This document shows, in pieces, positions 21,661 through 33,710 of a DNA stretch of 64,000 nucleotides; position 1 is the first letter of the stretch, and every line of letters begins with the position of its first letter. The stretch is from Mycolicibacterium cosmeticum (GTDB lineage: Bacteria; Actinomycetota; Actinomycetes; Mycobacteriales; Mycobacteriaceae): the NCBI RefSeq assembly GCF_000613185.1, contig NZ_CCBB010000001.1:2666001-2730000 (forward strand), written 5' to 3'. The translations under genes and the position numbers were made by a program. The notes below the pieces were generated by a model. That model was not told the origin of the DNA, searched no databases, and worked only from the letters and a program-made list of their open reading frames with translations.

Positions 21661-23652
21661 CTACGGACCGGTGGCCGGCATCCCGGTGTACGGCGGATTC
21701 TTCGGCGGCGGCGCCTGCAGACCGCACCGGTACAGCTCATAGAGCGGGACCCGGTCGATCCGGTAACTGCCGAACTGCAGCGCATGGGTGAGGTTGGAGA
21801 TGAACAGCCGGGGCGTCAGCTTGCCTCGCACCGAGTTCAGGATCACTTCGGTCTCCGGACACTTCAGCGCCACCTCGGCCTGGGCGATCCAGTCCTCGTC
21901 CAGGTAGGCCGGGATGTACGGACGTTCCTTGAGGAAGGGTCCTTCGGCGACCGCCCAGTCCGGGAACAGGTTCTTGTCGTGACCGATGCGGGCGTCCTCC
22001 AGCCGGGCGGTGTGCGCCGCCAGGGTGTTCACCAGACCGATCTGGTCGATGACCCGGACGTCGAGGCCGACGTTCATCCCCAGCATGCCCATGTTGGTGA
22101 AAAAGACTGTGTGCGGCCCGGTTTCGCCGTTGCGGTAGGGCTTGTCCGGCGGCGGCGGGATGGCCGGGACCACGTCCCAGCGGTCATAGTCGCCGGACGG
22201 CAGCAGCAGCGCGCCGTCGGGGGTGTTGTTGATGGCGGTGAGCACCGCGCGCATCCGCGGGTAGTCCAGGTAGTCGGCCGCGGTCAGCGGGTGGGCGTGG
22301 CCGGTGGCCTGGGCATAGAACCGGCGTTCGTCGACGATGCCGGAATAGGTGACCCGGGTGGCGTCGGCGCCCATTCCCGGCGAATTCGCCGCCCACAGTG
22401 ACCATCCCGCGATCGCCAGCCACAACACGCTGGTCGCCCCCGCCAGCAGATAGCCGGTCCGGCGGCTGACCTTGGTCTCGTCGGGCACCCTGACCGGGAT
22501 CACCGCCACCGGCGCGAGCATGCAGAACAGCGCGGTGAGCAACACCCGCCCATGCATGAAGTCACCACCTTGGCGCACCCAGTACACGCCTTGCAGCAGG
22601 CCACTTCCGACGATGAAAACCACCACCGCCGTGGGGTTTTGCACCATCCTGGCCAGGGACCGCCCGGCGGACCCGGACCGGATGGGCCCGATGGTCCAGG
22701 GATGCGACCGGCCGCGCACCAGCACCACCGCCAGCAGGATCACCAGCAGCAGCGGCAGCCACAGCAGATAGGGCCGGTTGAAGTTGGTCAGATACTCGAA
22801 ACCCTGGGCCCACTTCGAACCCGAGGCGTCCTTGGCGATGGCCGTCTGGGGCACCGCCAGGCCGTAATACCCCATCCGAAAGATCTGATATCCCACCGGA
22901 AGTGCACCACCGGCCGCGATGATCAGCGCTCGCCGCCGCCACCGCGGCTCGGCCACCACCATCATCACCAGCGCCAGCCCGCCGATGAGCGCCAGTTCCG
23001 GACGGACCAGCACGCTCAGGCCGGCCACGCAGGCCAGCGATCCCAGGAACACCGGGCCCTGCCGCCGCCCCTCGGGCAGCCTGGGCGCCTGCGACCAGCA
23101 CACCATCAGCCACCACAACAGGCCGAGATAGGCGAGCACCAAACCGTTTTCCAGCCCCGAGGTGGCGAAGTCGCGGGCCGGTGGCACCGCGATGTAGACG
23201 AGCGCGCCCGCCGGCAGCAACACCGCGGCCCTGCCCTGCAGGCCGGGCGCGTACAACCGGCCGGTCCCGAGCATCAACAGCACCACGCCGGCCACCGAGA
23301 GCACCAGTGCCAGTGTCAGCGCGACGTACTCCAGGCGGACCGGACCGCTGATCCAGCTGACCACGTAGATGAGATACGTCCACAGGGTGGAGGTGTTGGA
23401 CTCCACCCGTTCCCCGGCATTGAAGACGGGGCCGTTGCCGGCCAACAGGTTGCGCACGGTGCGCAACACGATCAGGCCGTCGTCGGCGATCCAGCGTCGC
23501 TGCCATGCCCCCCAGCCGAACAGGCCGGCCACCACCAGCACCGACAGCCACAGGCTGATCCGCACCGACACGCTGTAGCGGAACGACGGCCAGCCGGACA
23601 GGCGGGTCGCCGCGGCGCGGCCGGCTCGGTCAGCCGAAGTAGACAGCGGCAC
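21661..23652 (-). CDS. aftB: Arabinofuranosyltransferase AftB
   Basis: A 663-aa GT-C glycosyltransferase that adds the terminal beta-1,2-linked arabinofuranose to arabinogalactan and lipoarabinomannan. The first membrane helix (about 33-48) is followed by WIADDGLIVLRTV, which carries the acidic pair typical of GT-C enzymes in the first outer loop. About ten hydrophobic segments fill residues 30-440, and the last 200 residues form a soluble outer domain. It uses decaprenyl-phospho-arabinose made from the product of the next gene, ubiA. Its start overlaps the end of ubiA by 23 nt. Confidence 0.93.
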   Translation of the reverse strand: MPLSTSADRAGRAAATRLSGWPSFRYSVSVRISLWLSVLVVAGLFGWGAWQRRWIADDGLIVLRTVRNLLAGNGPVFNAGERVESNTSTLWTYLIYVVSWISGPVRLEYVALTLALVLSVAGVVLLMLGTGRLYAPGLQGRAAVLLPAGALVYIAVPPARDFATSGLENGLVLAYLGLLWWLMVCWSQAPRLPEGRRQGPVFLGSLACVAGLSVLVRPELALIGGLALVMMVVAEPRWRRRALIIAAGGALPVGYQIFRMGYYGLAVPQTAIAKDASGSKWAQGFEYLTNFNRPYLLWLPLLLVILLAVVLVRGRSHPWTIGPIRSGSAGRSLARMVQNPTAVVVFIVGSGLLQGVYWVRQGGDFMHGRVLLTALFCMLAPVAVIPVRVPDETKVSRRTGYLLAGATSVLWLAIAGWSLWAANSPGMGADATRVTYSGIVDERRFYAQATGHAHPLTAADYLDYPRMRAVLTAINNTPDGALLLPSGDYDRWDVVPAIPPPPDKPYRNGETGPHTVFFTNMGMLGMNVGLDVRVIDQIGLVNTLAAHTARLEDARIGHDKNLFPDWAVAEGPFLKERPYIPAYLDEDWIAQAEVALKCPETEVILNSVRGKLTPRLFISNLTHALQFGSYRIDRVPLYELYRCGLQAPPPKNPPYTGMPATGP

Positions 23653-24547
23653 CGACTGTTCCGATCAACGCCAGGGCGAGCAGCTGCAGCACGCGGTCAT
23701 GCAGGGCGATGTCCTCGGGTTCGCCCGCGTCGCCGCCGTCGATGTCGACGGCGTAGCGCAGGATCGCGATGGTGAACGGGATGATGGACACGGCCCACCA
23801 GGAGGCCGAGCCGCCGTCACGCTCGAAGGCGAACAGCCCGTAGCAGAGCACCACTGCGGTGGCCGACAGCGTCCAGACGAAGCGCAGATACGAACTGGTG
23901 TAGCTCTCCAGCGATTTGCGGATCTTGGCGCCGGTGCGTTCGGCCAGCTGAAGTTCGGCGTAGCGCTTGCCGGCCGCCATGAACAGCGAACCGAAGGCCA
24001 TCACCAGCAGGAACCACTGGGACAGCTGGATGTCGGTCGCGGCACCGCCGGCGATGGCCCGGATCAGGTAGGCCGAGGACACGATGCAGATGTCCAGCAC
24101 CGCTTGATGTTTCAGCCCGAAACAGTAGGCCAGTTGGATGCCGATGTAGACGGCGATGACGACGGCCAGGCTGGGGCTGACGACATAGGAGATGACCAGC
24201 GCGGCCACCCCCAGCACGACGGCCAGGCCGTAGGCCAGTGACTCCGGGACCACCCCGGCCGCGATCGGGCGGAACCGCTTGGTCGGGTGCTGGCGGTCGG
24301 CCTCGACATCACGGGAGTCGTTGATCAGGTAGATGCACGAGGCGGCCATGGAGAACACCACGAAGGCCACCGCGACCCGGGAGGCCAGGAAACCGTAGTC
24401 GTAGTGCACGTCGGTACCCAGCGCCGCCAGCGGTGCGGCAAGCACCAACACGTTCTTGACCCACTGACGGGGACGCAGCGCCTTGATCAGCCCGCTCGCC
24501 AGGTTCTTCGGCGGGCCCAGAGTCGATTCCGGCGCTCCGTCACTCAT
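23630..24547 (-). CDS. ubiA: Decaprenyl-phosphate 5-phosphoribosyltransferase UbiA
   Basis: A 305-aa membrane enzyme of the UbiA prenyltransferase superfamily that joins PRPP to decaprenyl phosphate, the first step to decaprenyl-phospho-arabinose. The metal/diphosphate motif is seen as NDSRDVEADRQHPTKRFRP (Asn76, Asp77, Asp80, Asp84), and a second acidic motif is carried in VDIDGGDAGEPEDIAL. About eight to nine membrane helices are present. It lies between aftB and the PAP2 gene, whose product may be the phosphatase acting on the phosphoribosyl product. The ATG shares one base with the stop of the PAP2 gene. Confidence 0.94.
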   Translation of the reverse strand: MSDGAPESTLGPPKNLASGLIKALRPRQWVKNVLVLAAPLAALGTDVHYDYGFLASRVAVAFVVFSMAASCIYLINDSRDVEADRQHPTKRFRPIAAGVVPESLAYGLAVVLGVAALVISYVVSPSLAVVIAVYIGIQLAYCFGLKHQAVLDICIVSSAYLIRAIAGGAATDIQLSQWFLLVMAFGSLFMAAGKRYAELQLAERTGAKIRKSLESYTSSYLRFVWTLSATAVVLCYGLFAFERDGGSASWWAVSIIPFTIAILRYAVDIDGGDAGEPEDIALHDRVLQLLALALIGTVGAAVYFG

Positions 24548-25068
24548 CAGTAGCCCGCCTTCTTGTCAGCGATGACCTGAACCGCTTTGGCGGTGGCAAG
24601 TCCCACCGCCGCTCCGGTGAGCACGTCCGTCGGGTAGTGCACGCCGAGTACCAAGCGCGACAACGCCATGGGGGGTACCAGCAGCCACGGCAGGCGCGAG
24701 CCGGTGGCCCGGCCGATCAGCACGGCAGCCGCGGTGGTCGAGGTGGCATGCGCGGACGGGAAGCTCAGCCGGCTGGGGGTGCCGACGTTGACGGCGATCG
24801 CCGGGTGGTGCGGGCGTTCGCGTTTGACGACGCGTTTGATCAGCACCGCCGCCGCGTGCGCGGCGAAGGCCCCGATGCCCGCGGCCAGCCAGGCCCGCCG
24901 GTGCCGCGGCTGCAGCGCCGCGCCGAGGGCGGCGACGCCGACCCAGCCGGCGCTGTGCTCACCGAAATGCGAAAGGGCGCGCGCGGCCGGAAGCACCCCC
25001 GGCCGGCCGGCCAGCGTGGCCTGCACCACCACCAGCGCGGTCTCCTCGCGCGTCAGGTCACCGGCCAT
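24547..25068 (-). CDS. PAP2-type phosphatase (Rv3807c-like)
   Basis: A 173-aa membrane phosphatase of the PAP2 superfamily. The three signature parts are visible: KRVVKRERPHH, PSAHATSTTAA and SRLVLGVHYPTDVLTG, with four to five membrane helices. Its place between glfT2 and ubiA suggests it dephosphorylates decaprenyl-phospho-5-phosphoribose during arabinose donor synthesis; that is inference from order. It begins 1 nt after the glfT2 stop. Confidence 0.88.
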   Translation of the reverse strand: MAGDLTREETALVVVQATLAGRPGVLPAARALSHFGEHSAGWVGVAALGAALQPRHRRAWLAAGIGAFAAHAAAVLIKRVVKRERPHHPAIAVNVGTPSRLSFPSAHATSTTAAAVLIGRATGSRLPWLLVPPMALSRLVLGVHYPTDVLTGAAVGLATAKAVQVIADKKAGY

Positions 25069-25069
25069 C

Positions 25070-28428
<3,359 letters not shown>

Positions 28429-28476
28429 TCACCGAATCAACCGCAAACACGTAGTCCATGTATTGAGGAGACTTCC

Positions 28477-29487
28477 GTGCCGAACCGACGTCGACGCAAG
28501 CTCTCGACAGCCATGAGCGCAGTCGCCGCCCTGGCCGTCGCAAGTCCAGTTGCAATTGCTGCGCTCTCAGAACTACCCGCCAAGGACGAACAACCGCAGC
28601 ACCGGCAGTTCGTGCAGGCGGCGCTGATCACCGACCTGCCCGGGGAGTTGATCTCGGCCCTGTCCCAGGGGCTGTCCCAGTTCGGGGTCAATCTGCCCCC
28701 GATGCCGACGGGCATTCTCACCGGTTCGCCGGCGGCCAGCCCGGTGTTGACGTCACCGGGCCTCGGTGCCACCGGCCTCACCTCGCCGGGTCTGACCTCG
28801 CCCGGATTGACGCCCGGCCTGAGCACACCCGGACTGGGCACCACCGGCCTGACCCCGCCGACCGGCCTGACGCCGGGCCTGCAGGGCTCGGGGACCACCG
28901 CGCCCGGACTCAGCGTGCCGCCGATCAACTCGACGACCCCGTCGCTGAGCCCGACCTCGCTGACCGATCCGTCGAACACCAACCCGGCGCTGACCGGCGC
29001 CACCCCGGGCCTCACCTCGCCGCTGTCGCCGAGCCTGGCCACCCCGGCCGGTCTGGGCACCACGCCGGGACTGGGCACCGCCGGCCTGACGACGCCGGGC
29101 CTGGGTACGCCGGGGCTCGGTGGCACCGGCTTGGGCGTTCCCGGTGAGGTGCCGATCTCGGCGCCGATCGGGCTGGACCCGATGGCGGGCACCTACCCGA
29201 TCCTCGGTGGCGATCCGGGTCTGGGCCTGGGCGCCCCGGCGGCCGCCAGCGGTGGCGGCGGGCTGCTCGGCGACCTGAACAGCGCGGCCCAGCAGCTGGG
29301 CGCCGGGCAGGCCATCGACCTGCTCAAGGGCATGGTGATGCCGGCCATCCAGTCGGCCATCAAGCAGGCGGCTCCGGCCGCTGCCCCGGCCGCGGCGGCC
29401 GCCGCGCCGGTTGCCGACGCCGCCAGCACCGCCGCCAGCACGGCGACGGGGGCGGTGGCCCAGGTCGCTTCAGGCGCGGGCGCCTGA
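28477..29487 (+). CDS. erp: Exported repetitive protein Erp (PirG)
   Basis: A 336-aa exported surface protein needed for envelope integrity and virulence in other mycobacteria. GTG start at 28477 with TGAGGAG upstream. Signal peptide: basic PNRRRRK then a hydrophobic core to about residue 30. The middle (about 90-230) is made of imperfect PGLTS / PGLGT pentapeptide repeats, the species-variable hallmark of Erp. The C-terminal domain contains GAGQAIDLLKGMVMPAIQSAIKQ and ends in an Ala-rich tail. The open frame extends far upstream as antisense to glf and is not coding there. Downstream the last codons are part of a triplicated repeat. Confidence 0.93.
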   Translation: MPNRRRRKLSTAMSAVAALAVASPVAIAALSELPAKDEQPQHRQFVQAALITDLPGELISALSQGLSQFGVNLPPMPTGILTGSPAASPVLTSPGLGATGLTSPGLTSPGLTPGLSTPGLGTTGLTPPTGLTPGLQGSGTTAPGLSVPPINSTTPSLSPTSLTDPSNTNPALTGATPGLTSPLSPSLATPAGLGTTPGLGTAGLTTPGLGTPGLGGTGLGVPGEVPISAPIGLDPMAGTYPILGGDPGLGLGAPAAASGGGGLLGDLNSAAQQLGAGQAIDLLKGMVMPAIQSAIKQAAPAAAPAAAAAAPVADAASTAASTATGAVAQVASGAGA

Positions 29488-29542
29488 TCAAGCCCCAGGC
29501 GCGGGCGCCTAGTCAAACTTGAGCGCGGGCGCCTGATCTCAA
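29472..29542. repeat. Three tandem 25-bp repeats overlapping the erp stop
   Basis: Copies at 29472-29491, 29497-29516 and 29521-29542 share the core gcgcgggcgcctgatcaa. The first copy contains the erp stop codon (TGA); the second carries TAG and the third TGA at the same position. The core itself contains the inverted repeat CAGGCGC-GG-GCGCCTG in copies one and two. Confidence 0.75.
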
Positions 29543-29553
29543 GCCTGTCACCG

Positions 29554-29593
29554 AACGGCACCGCAGAAGCCCTTCCGGCTCTGCGGTGCCGTT
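29554..29593 (+). terminator. Strong hairpin terminator after erp
   Basis: A perfect 14-bp inverted repeat (29554-29567 with 29580-29593, arms aacggcaccgcaga) encloses a 12-nt loop about 70 nt after the erp stop. It most likely ends the erp transcript. Confidence 0.8.
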
Positions 29594-29630
29594 ATGTGCA
29601 GCCCAGAATTCGTATCGTGTCGAAACTCTG

Positions 29631-29670
29631 GTAACACCAGACCCATACGTAACATCGGGGCGTGTTACGT
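29631..29670. promoter_or_regulatory. GTAACA-site cluster with 8-bp inverted repeat at a start codon
   Basis: Before and over the GTG at 29662 there are two direct GTAACA hexamers (29631-29636, 29649-29654) and one inverted TGTTAC (29663-29668). The latter two extend to a perfect 8-bp inverted repeat, ACGTAACA and TGTTACGT, with an 8-nt spacer. It could be an operator; GTAAC elements are reported for the MtrA regulator, which controls wall hydrolases, but this link is inference. Confidence 0.45.
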
Positions 29671-31254
29671 CGTCGTCCTGCACCGTCACTGCTGCTCTCG
29701 GCAGTCGTCGGCACGGTCGTGATCCTGCCGTGGGCGATCAACGGCGTACCCGAGACCGACAAGCAGCCCCCGGTGGCCATCAGCCAGCAGCCGCTGAACG
29801 ACCTGCGCGGCACCGACGCCGCCGGCGAAACCATCAAGGAAGTCCACCAGGACACCCCGTTCTCGCTGGTGGCGATCACCGCCGACGACCTGGACGGCAC
29901 CACCGCGCGGGTCCGCGCCAAACAGCCGGACGGCTCCTGGGGCCCCTGGTACGAGACCGAGACCCTGGACGGGGTCGGGCCGCAGGGTAAGGCGACGCAC
30001 GGCACCGAGCCGGTGTTCGTCGGCCGCACCACCACCGTGCAGATCGCGGTCAGCCACACACCACCGGCACCGGCCCCGGTGAAACGCGACCTCGGCTACA
30101 TCCCGGCCAATGTCGAGCAGCCGCTGCCGCAGAACGTCAACGCCGTGCTGATCAGCCCACCCAAGGCGCCGATCGACGTGCAGTTCAACCCGCCCGCGGC
30201 CGCCGCGACCATCCCCGGCCGCCCGCCGAACATCATCAGCCGCGCCCAGTGGGGTGCCGACGAAGCGATGAAGTGCGGCGCCCCCATCTACGACCAAGGG
30301 GTGCGGGCCGGGGTCGTGCACCACACGGCCGGCAGCAACGACTACCTGCCCGAGGACTCCGCGGCGATCGTGCGCTCGATCTACGAGTACCACGCGCGCA
30401 CCCTGGGCTGGTGCGACATCGCCTACAACGCCCTGGTGGACAAGTACGGGCAGGTGTTCGAGGGCCGCGCCGGTGGCATGGACCGCCCCGTGCAGGGCGC
30501 GCACACCGGCGGCTTCAACACCGACACCTGGGGTGTGGCCATGCTCGGCGACTTCGACACCGAGCCGCCCACCCCGATCCAGTTGCGCACCACCGGCCGG
30601 CTGCTGGGCTGGCGTCTGGGGCTGGACCACGTGGATCCGCTGGGCACCGTCACCCTGACCTCGGCCGGCGGTGACTTCACCAAGTTCCCGCAGGGCGCCG
30701 TGGAGACCTTGCCCACCATCTTCACGCACCGCGACGTCGGCAACACCGACTGCCCGGGCAACGCCGCCTACGCCCTGATGCCGGTGCTGCGGGATATCGC
30801 CGCCCGGTTCAACCGGCCGGCCGGCCCCGCCGATCTGGTGGACACGCTGCGCGGCGGCGCCATCTTCGCCAAGTGGCAGGCAATGGGCGCCGAGAAGGGC
30901 CCGTTGGGCATGCCGACCTCACCGGAGGCCGCCGGCGACGGGACCGCCCGCTATGTCACCTTCGACCGCGGCGCCATGTACTGGTCACCGGTCACCGGCG
31001 CCCAACCGGTGACCGGCGCCATCTACGACGCTTGGGGCGCACTGGGTTTCGAGCGCGGCGCGCTCGGCCTGCCCACCAGCGGCGAGATCGGCGAGCCGCA
31101 GTGGATCGTGCAGAACTTCCAGCACGGCACCCTGAACTTCGACCGGGAGACCGGTGCGGTCACCCGGGTCACCGACGGCGTGCCGCTGAAGCTGCCGCCG
31201 CCGAATCACTCCCCCATCCAGATGGAGCGGTTCACCCCGATCGACGCGCGCTGA
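29662..31254 (+). CDS. Secreted PGRP/amidase-domain protein with LGFP repeats (Rv3811-like)
   Basis: A 530-aa exported protein. Signal-type N-terminus (LRRRPAPSLLLSAVVGTVVIL). A PGRP/N-acetylmuramoyl-L-alanine amidase type domain spans about 190-395, with the zinc-site segments VVHHTAG and IFTHRDVGNTDCPG, and the YNALVDKYGQVFEGR block. The C-terminus has at least two LGFP repeats (AKWQAMGAEKGPLGMPTS and YDAWGALGFERGALGLPTS), which bind the envelope. It probably acts on peptidoglycan stem peptides. It starts with GTG at 29662 inside an inverted repeat. Confidence 0.88.
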   Translation: MLRRRPAPSLLLSAVVGTVVILPWAINGVPETDKQPPVAISQQPLNDLRGTDAAGETIKEVHQDTPFSLVAITADDLDGTTARVRAKQPDGSWGPWYETETLDGVGPQGKATHGTEPVFVGRTTTVQIAVSHTPPAPAPVKRDLGYIPANVEQPLPQNVNAVLISPPKAPIDVQFNPPAAAATIPGRPPNIISRAQWGADEAMKCGAPIYDQGVRAGVVHHTAGSNDYLPEDSAAIVRSIYEYHARTLGWCDIAYNALVDKYGQVFEGRAGGMDRPVQGAHTGGFNTDTWGVAMLGDFDTEPPTPIQLRTTGRLLGWRLGLDHVDPLGTVTLTSAGGDFTKFPQGAVETLPTIFTHRDVGNTDCPGNAAYALMPVLRDIAARFNRPAGPADLVDTLRGGAIFAKWQAMGAEKGPLGMPTSPEAAGDGTARYVTFDRGAMYWSPVTGAQPVTGAIYDAWGALGFERGALGLPTSGEIGEPQWIVQNFQHGTLNFDRETGAVTRVTDGVPLKLPPPNHSPIQMERFTPIDAR

Positions 31255-31272
31255 GCTCCTGGCCCCTGGTGG

Positions 31273-32085
31273 CTACATCCACCAGCGTTCGAGCACCCGG
31301 GCCACCCCGTCGTCGGCATTGGTGGTGGTGACCTCGTCGGCGACGGCCACCGCGTCGGGATGCGCGTTGCCCATGGCGACCCCGTGCCCGGCCCAGCTCA
31401 ACATCGGGATGTCGTTGGGCATGTCACCGAACGTCACCACATCCTCGGCGGCGATCCCCAGCGGCCCGGCCACCTCCGCGATGCCCGAGGCCTTGCTGAC
31501 GCCCCGTGGCGTCACCTCGATCAGACCGTTGTTGGTCGAGTAGGTCAGGTCACCCCGGACGCCGACGTACGGTGCCAGCGCCGCGGCCATATCGGCGCTC
31601 TGCGCCCCCGCCTTGCGGATCAGCAGCTTCACCGCGGCAGCGCTGAGCAGGTCCTCGATGGACACCTCGGTGTTGTCCGGGTTGAGCCACGCGTGTTCGT
31701 AACCGGGTGAGCTGACGAACTGCGGGGTCGCGGCATCGTGTGCGCTGCGGCCCACCCGCTCCACCGCCAAACCGGCGCCAGGAATCACCGAGGTGGCGAT
31801 ATCGGCCAGCGCGGTGAGCACCTCCGCCGACAGGGTGCGCGCCGACACGATCCGGTCGTTGGCGGCGTCGTAGATCACCGCGCCGTTGGCGCACACCGCC
31901 ATCGGGGCGAAGCCCAGCTGCTCCACCACCGGCGGCACCCAACGCGGCGGGCGGCCGGTGGCCAGGACGAACTGCGCCCCGGCGTCCACCGCGGCCCGCA
32001 CCGCGGCGCGGGTACGGGGGGTGACGTTCTCGCCTTCGTCGAGCAGCGTGCCGTCGACGTCCGTGGCGATCAGAGCGGGCAACAT
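31273..32085 (-). CDS. HAD-superfamily Cof-type phosphatase
   Basis: A 270-aa HAD hydrolase of the Cof/sucrose-phosphatase subgroup, similar to Rv3813c. Motif I is ATDVDGTLLDEG (Asp9, Asp11), motif II the Thr in VLATGRPPR, and motif IV VVTFGDMPNDIPML. The cap region lies between. The ATG at 32085 is set by the motif distance; the frame is open upstream across the neighbouring acyltransferase in another frame and is not coding there. Probably dephosphorylates small sugar phosphates; substrate unknown. It follows the acyltransferase gene after 17 nt. Confidence 0.87.
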   Translation of the reverse strand: MLPALIATDVDGTLLDEGENVTPRTRAAVRAAVDAGAQFVLATGRPPRWVPPVVEQLGFAPMAVCANGAVIYDAANDRIVSARTLSAEVLTALADIATSVIPGAGLAVERVGRSAHDAATPQFVSSPGYEHAWLNPDNTEVSIEDLLSAAAVKLLIRKAGAQSADMAAALAPYVGVRGDLTYSTNNGLIEVTPRGVSKASGIAEVAGPLGIAAEDVVTFGDMPNDIPMLSWAGHGVAMGNAHPDAVAVADEVTTTNADDGVARVLERWWM

Positions 32086-32102
32086 TGCGTGCCTTCCAAG
32101 AT

Positions 32103-32849
32103 TCAGTGCCTCCCGAGTTGTCTGCGGCCCCGCTCGGCCAGCTCGGCCTCGTCGAGACGGGCGGCTTCCTCGGGGGTGGGTGCGCCGCCGCCGAGCCGCC
32201 GCGGCACCCAGTACGCCCCCGCGGGATGTGGATAGGCCTCTTGCACGGCATGCAGCAACGACCGCATCGCCCGGCGCAGCTCGGCCATGATCTCGTCGAC
32301 GCCGCCCTCGGGGGGCAGCGCTGGACCCAGCGCCACCGTGATGGGAAGGTGGTTGCGGCCCAAGGCCTTCGGATGGTCCTTCGTCCAGACGCGGTGTGCT
32401 CCCCAGACGATGAGCGGGATGATCGGCACCCGCGCGTCGAGCGCCATCCGCGCCGCCCCGGTCTTGAACTCCTTCAGCTCGAAGCTGCGGCTGATGGTGG
32501 CCTCCGGATACACCCCGACCAGCTCGCCGGCCCGCAGGCGCTCGACGGCGATCGGGTAGGACGCACCGCCGGCGCTGCGGTCCACCGGAATGGTGCCGGC
32601 ATGCTTGATCAGAAAGTGCACCCCGCGCACGTCCTGCATCTCGGCCTTGATCATGAACCGCATCCGGCGCCCGCGAGCCGTCGCGGCCAGCGCCGCGGGC
32701 AGGAAATCCACGTAACTGGTGTGGTTGATCGCGACCACCGCCCCGCCCACACGCGGAAGGTGTTCCAGCCCCTGGAAATCCAGCCGGGTGCCGGTGACAC
32801 GCATCGCCGCCTTCCCCGCGATCTCGAGGGAACGAAAAACCGGCTCCAT
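32103..32849 (-). CDS. PlsC-like 1-acylglycerol-3-phosphate acyltransferase
   Basis: A 248-aa acyltransferase. Catalytic motif NHTSYVDF (His43, Asp48), then a GVHFLIKHAGTIPVDRS block and the substrate motif GVYPEATISRSFELKEFKTG. It would acylate lysophosphatidic acid or a related lipid at the membrane. It is a close tandem copy of the next upstream gene; the same PEATISRSFE block occurs in both. M. tuberculosis has three such genes here. Separated by 5 nt from its neighbour. Confidence 0.88.
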   Translation of the reverse strand: MEPVFRSLEIAGKAAMRVTGTRLDFQGLEHLPRVGGAVVAINHTSYVDFLPAALAATARGRRMRFMIKAEMQDVRGVHFLIKHAGTIPVDRSAGGASYPIAVERLRAGELVGVYPEATISRSFELKEFKTGAARMALDARVPIIPLIVWGAHRVWTKDHPKALGRNHLPITVALGPALPPEGGVDEIMAELRRAMRSLLHAVQEAYPHPAGAYWVPRRLGGGAPTPEEAARLDEAELAERGRRQLGRH

Positions 32850-32854
32850 ACGCG

Positions 32855-33625
32855 CTACTCCGGCGCCTCACCGGCGCGCTGGGCCCGGCGGGCCGCCTTC
32901 TCCGCCGCCTCTTCGGCGTCCATCCGATCGGCCTCGGCCAGCGTCGGCGCCCCGCCACCCAACCGGTGCGGTACCCAGTACTCGCCCGCCGGGTGCGGCC
33001 CGTAGGCATCCTGCACCTGCTCCAGCAGATGCTGCATGCGCGAATGCAGCAGCGCCGTCAGCTCGGCGGCCGGCAGCGTCGGGTAGATGGGCTCACCCAC
33101 CGCCACCGAGATCGGCACCTTCGGCCGCCACATCTTCTTGGGGTGACCCTTGGTCCAGATGCGCTGGGCGCCCCACACGATGTGCGGGACGATCGGCACG
33201 TCGGCCGCGATGGCCATCCGGGCCGCCCCGGACTTGAACGCCTTGATCTCGAAGCTGCGGCTGATGGTCGCCTCGGGGTACACCCCCACCAGCTCCCCGG
33301 CCTTGAGGGCCTGGCAGGCCGCGGTGAACGACTCGGCACCACTGTCGCGGTCCACCTCGATATGGCGCAGGCTGCGCATGATCGGGCCGCTGACCTTGCT
33401 GTCGAACACCTCTTTCTTCGCCATGAACCGGACCTTGCGGCCGCGGTGCTGCAGATATGCGGGCAGCCCGGCGAAGGTGAAATCGAAGTAGCTGGTGTGG
33501 TTGATCGCGATCACCGCACCCCCGGTGACCGGGAGGTGCTCCACCCCGGTCACGGTGAACTTCAAGCCCTGCAACCGCCACACGAGGCGAGCGGCTTGGA
33601 TGACAGTCCCGTATACCGGCTCCAC
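32855..33625 (-). CDS. PlsC-like acyltransferase, tandem copy
   Basis: A 256-aa acyltransferase paralogous to its downstream neighbour: NHTSYFDF (His43, Asp48), RHIEVDRDSGAES and GVYPEATISRSFEIKAFKSG. The C-terminus is longer and ends in an Ala/Glu/Arg-rich helix. GTG at 33625 is in frame and directly follows the divergent promoter region shared with the plus-strand MBL gene. Likely role in phospholipid or envelope lipid synthesis; the exact acceptor cannot be told. Confidence 0.88.
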   Translation of the reverse strand: MEPVYGTVIQAARLVWRLQGLKFTVTGVEHLPVTGGAVIAINHTSYFDFTFAGLPAYLQHRGRKVRFMAKKEVFDSKVSGPIMRSLRHIEVDRDSGAESFTAACQALKAGELVGVYPEATISRSFEIKAFKSGAARMAIAADVPIVPHIVWGAQRIWTKGHPKKMWRPKVPISVAVGEPIYPTLPAAELTALLHSRMQHLLEQVQDAYGPHPAGEYWVPHRLGGGAPTLAEADRMDAEEAAEKAARRAQRAGEAPE

Positions 33626-33710
33626 ATCGCACAGCCTAGTGCTGCAGCGGCCACCCGGCGGCTCCGGTTACCCTGATACCGCACGGCTGTAACCACACGA
33701 AAGGGTATTT

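Noticed and set aside
31273..33009. One long minus frame covering the HAD gene and both acyltransferases
   Set aside because: Only the first 813 nt (HAD phosphatase) is coding in this frame; the upstream part is out of frame with the two acyltransferases, which have their own starts and motifs.
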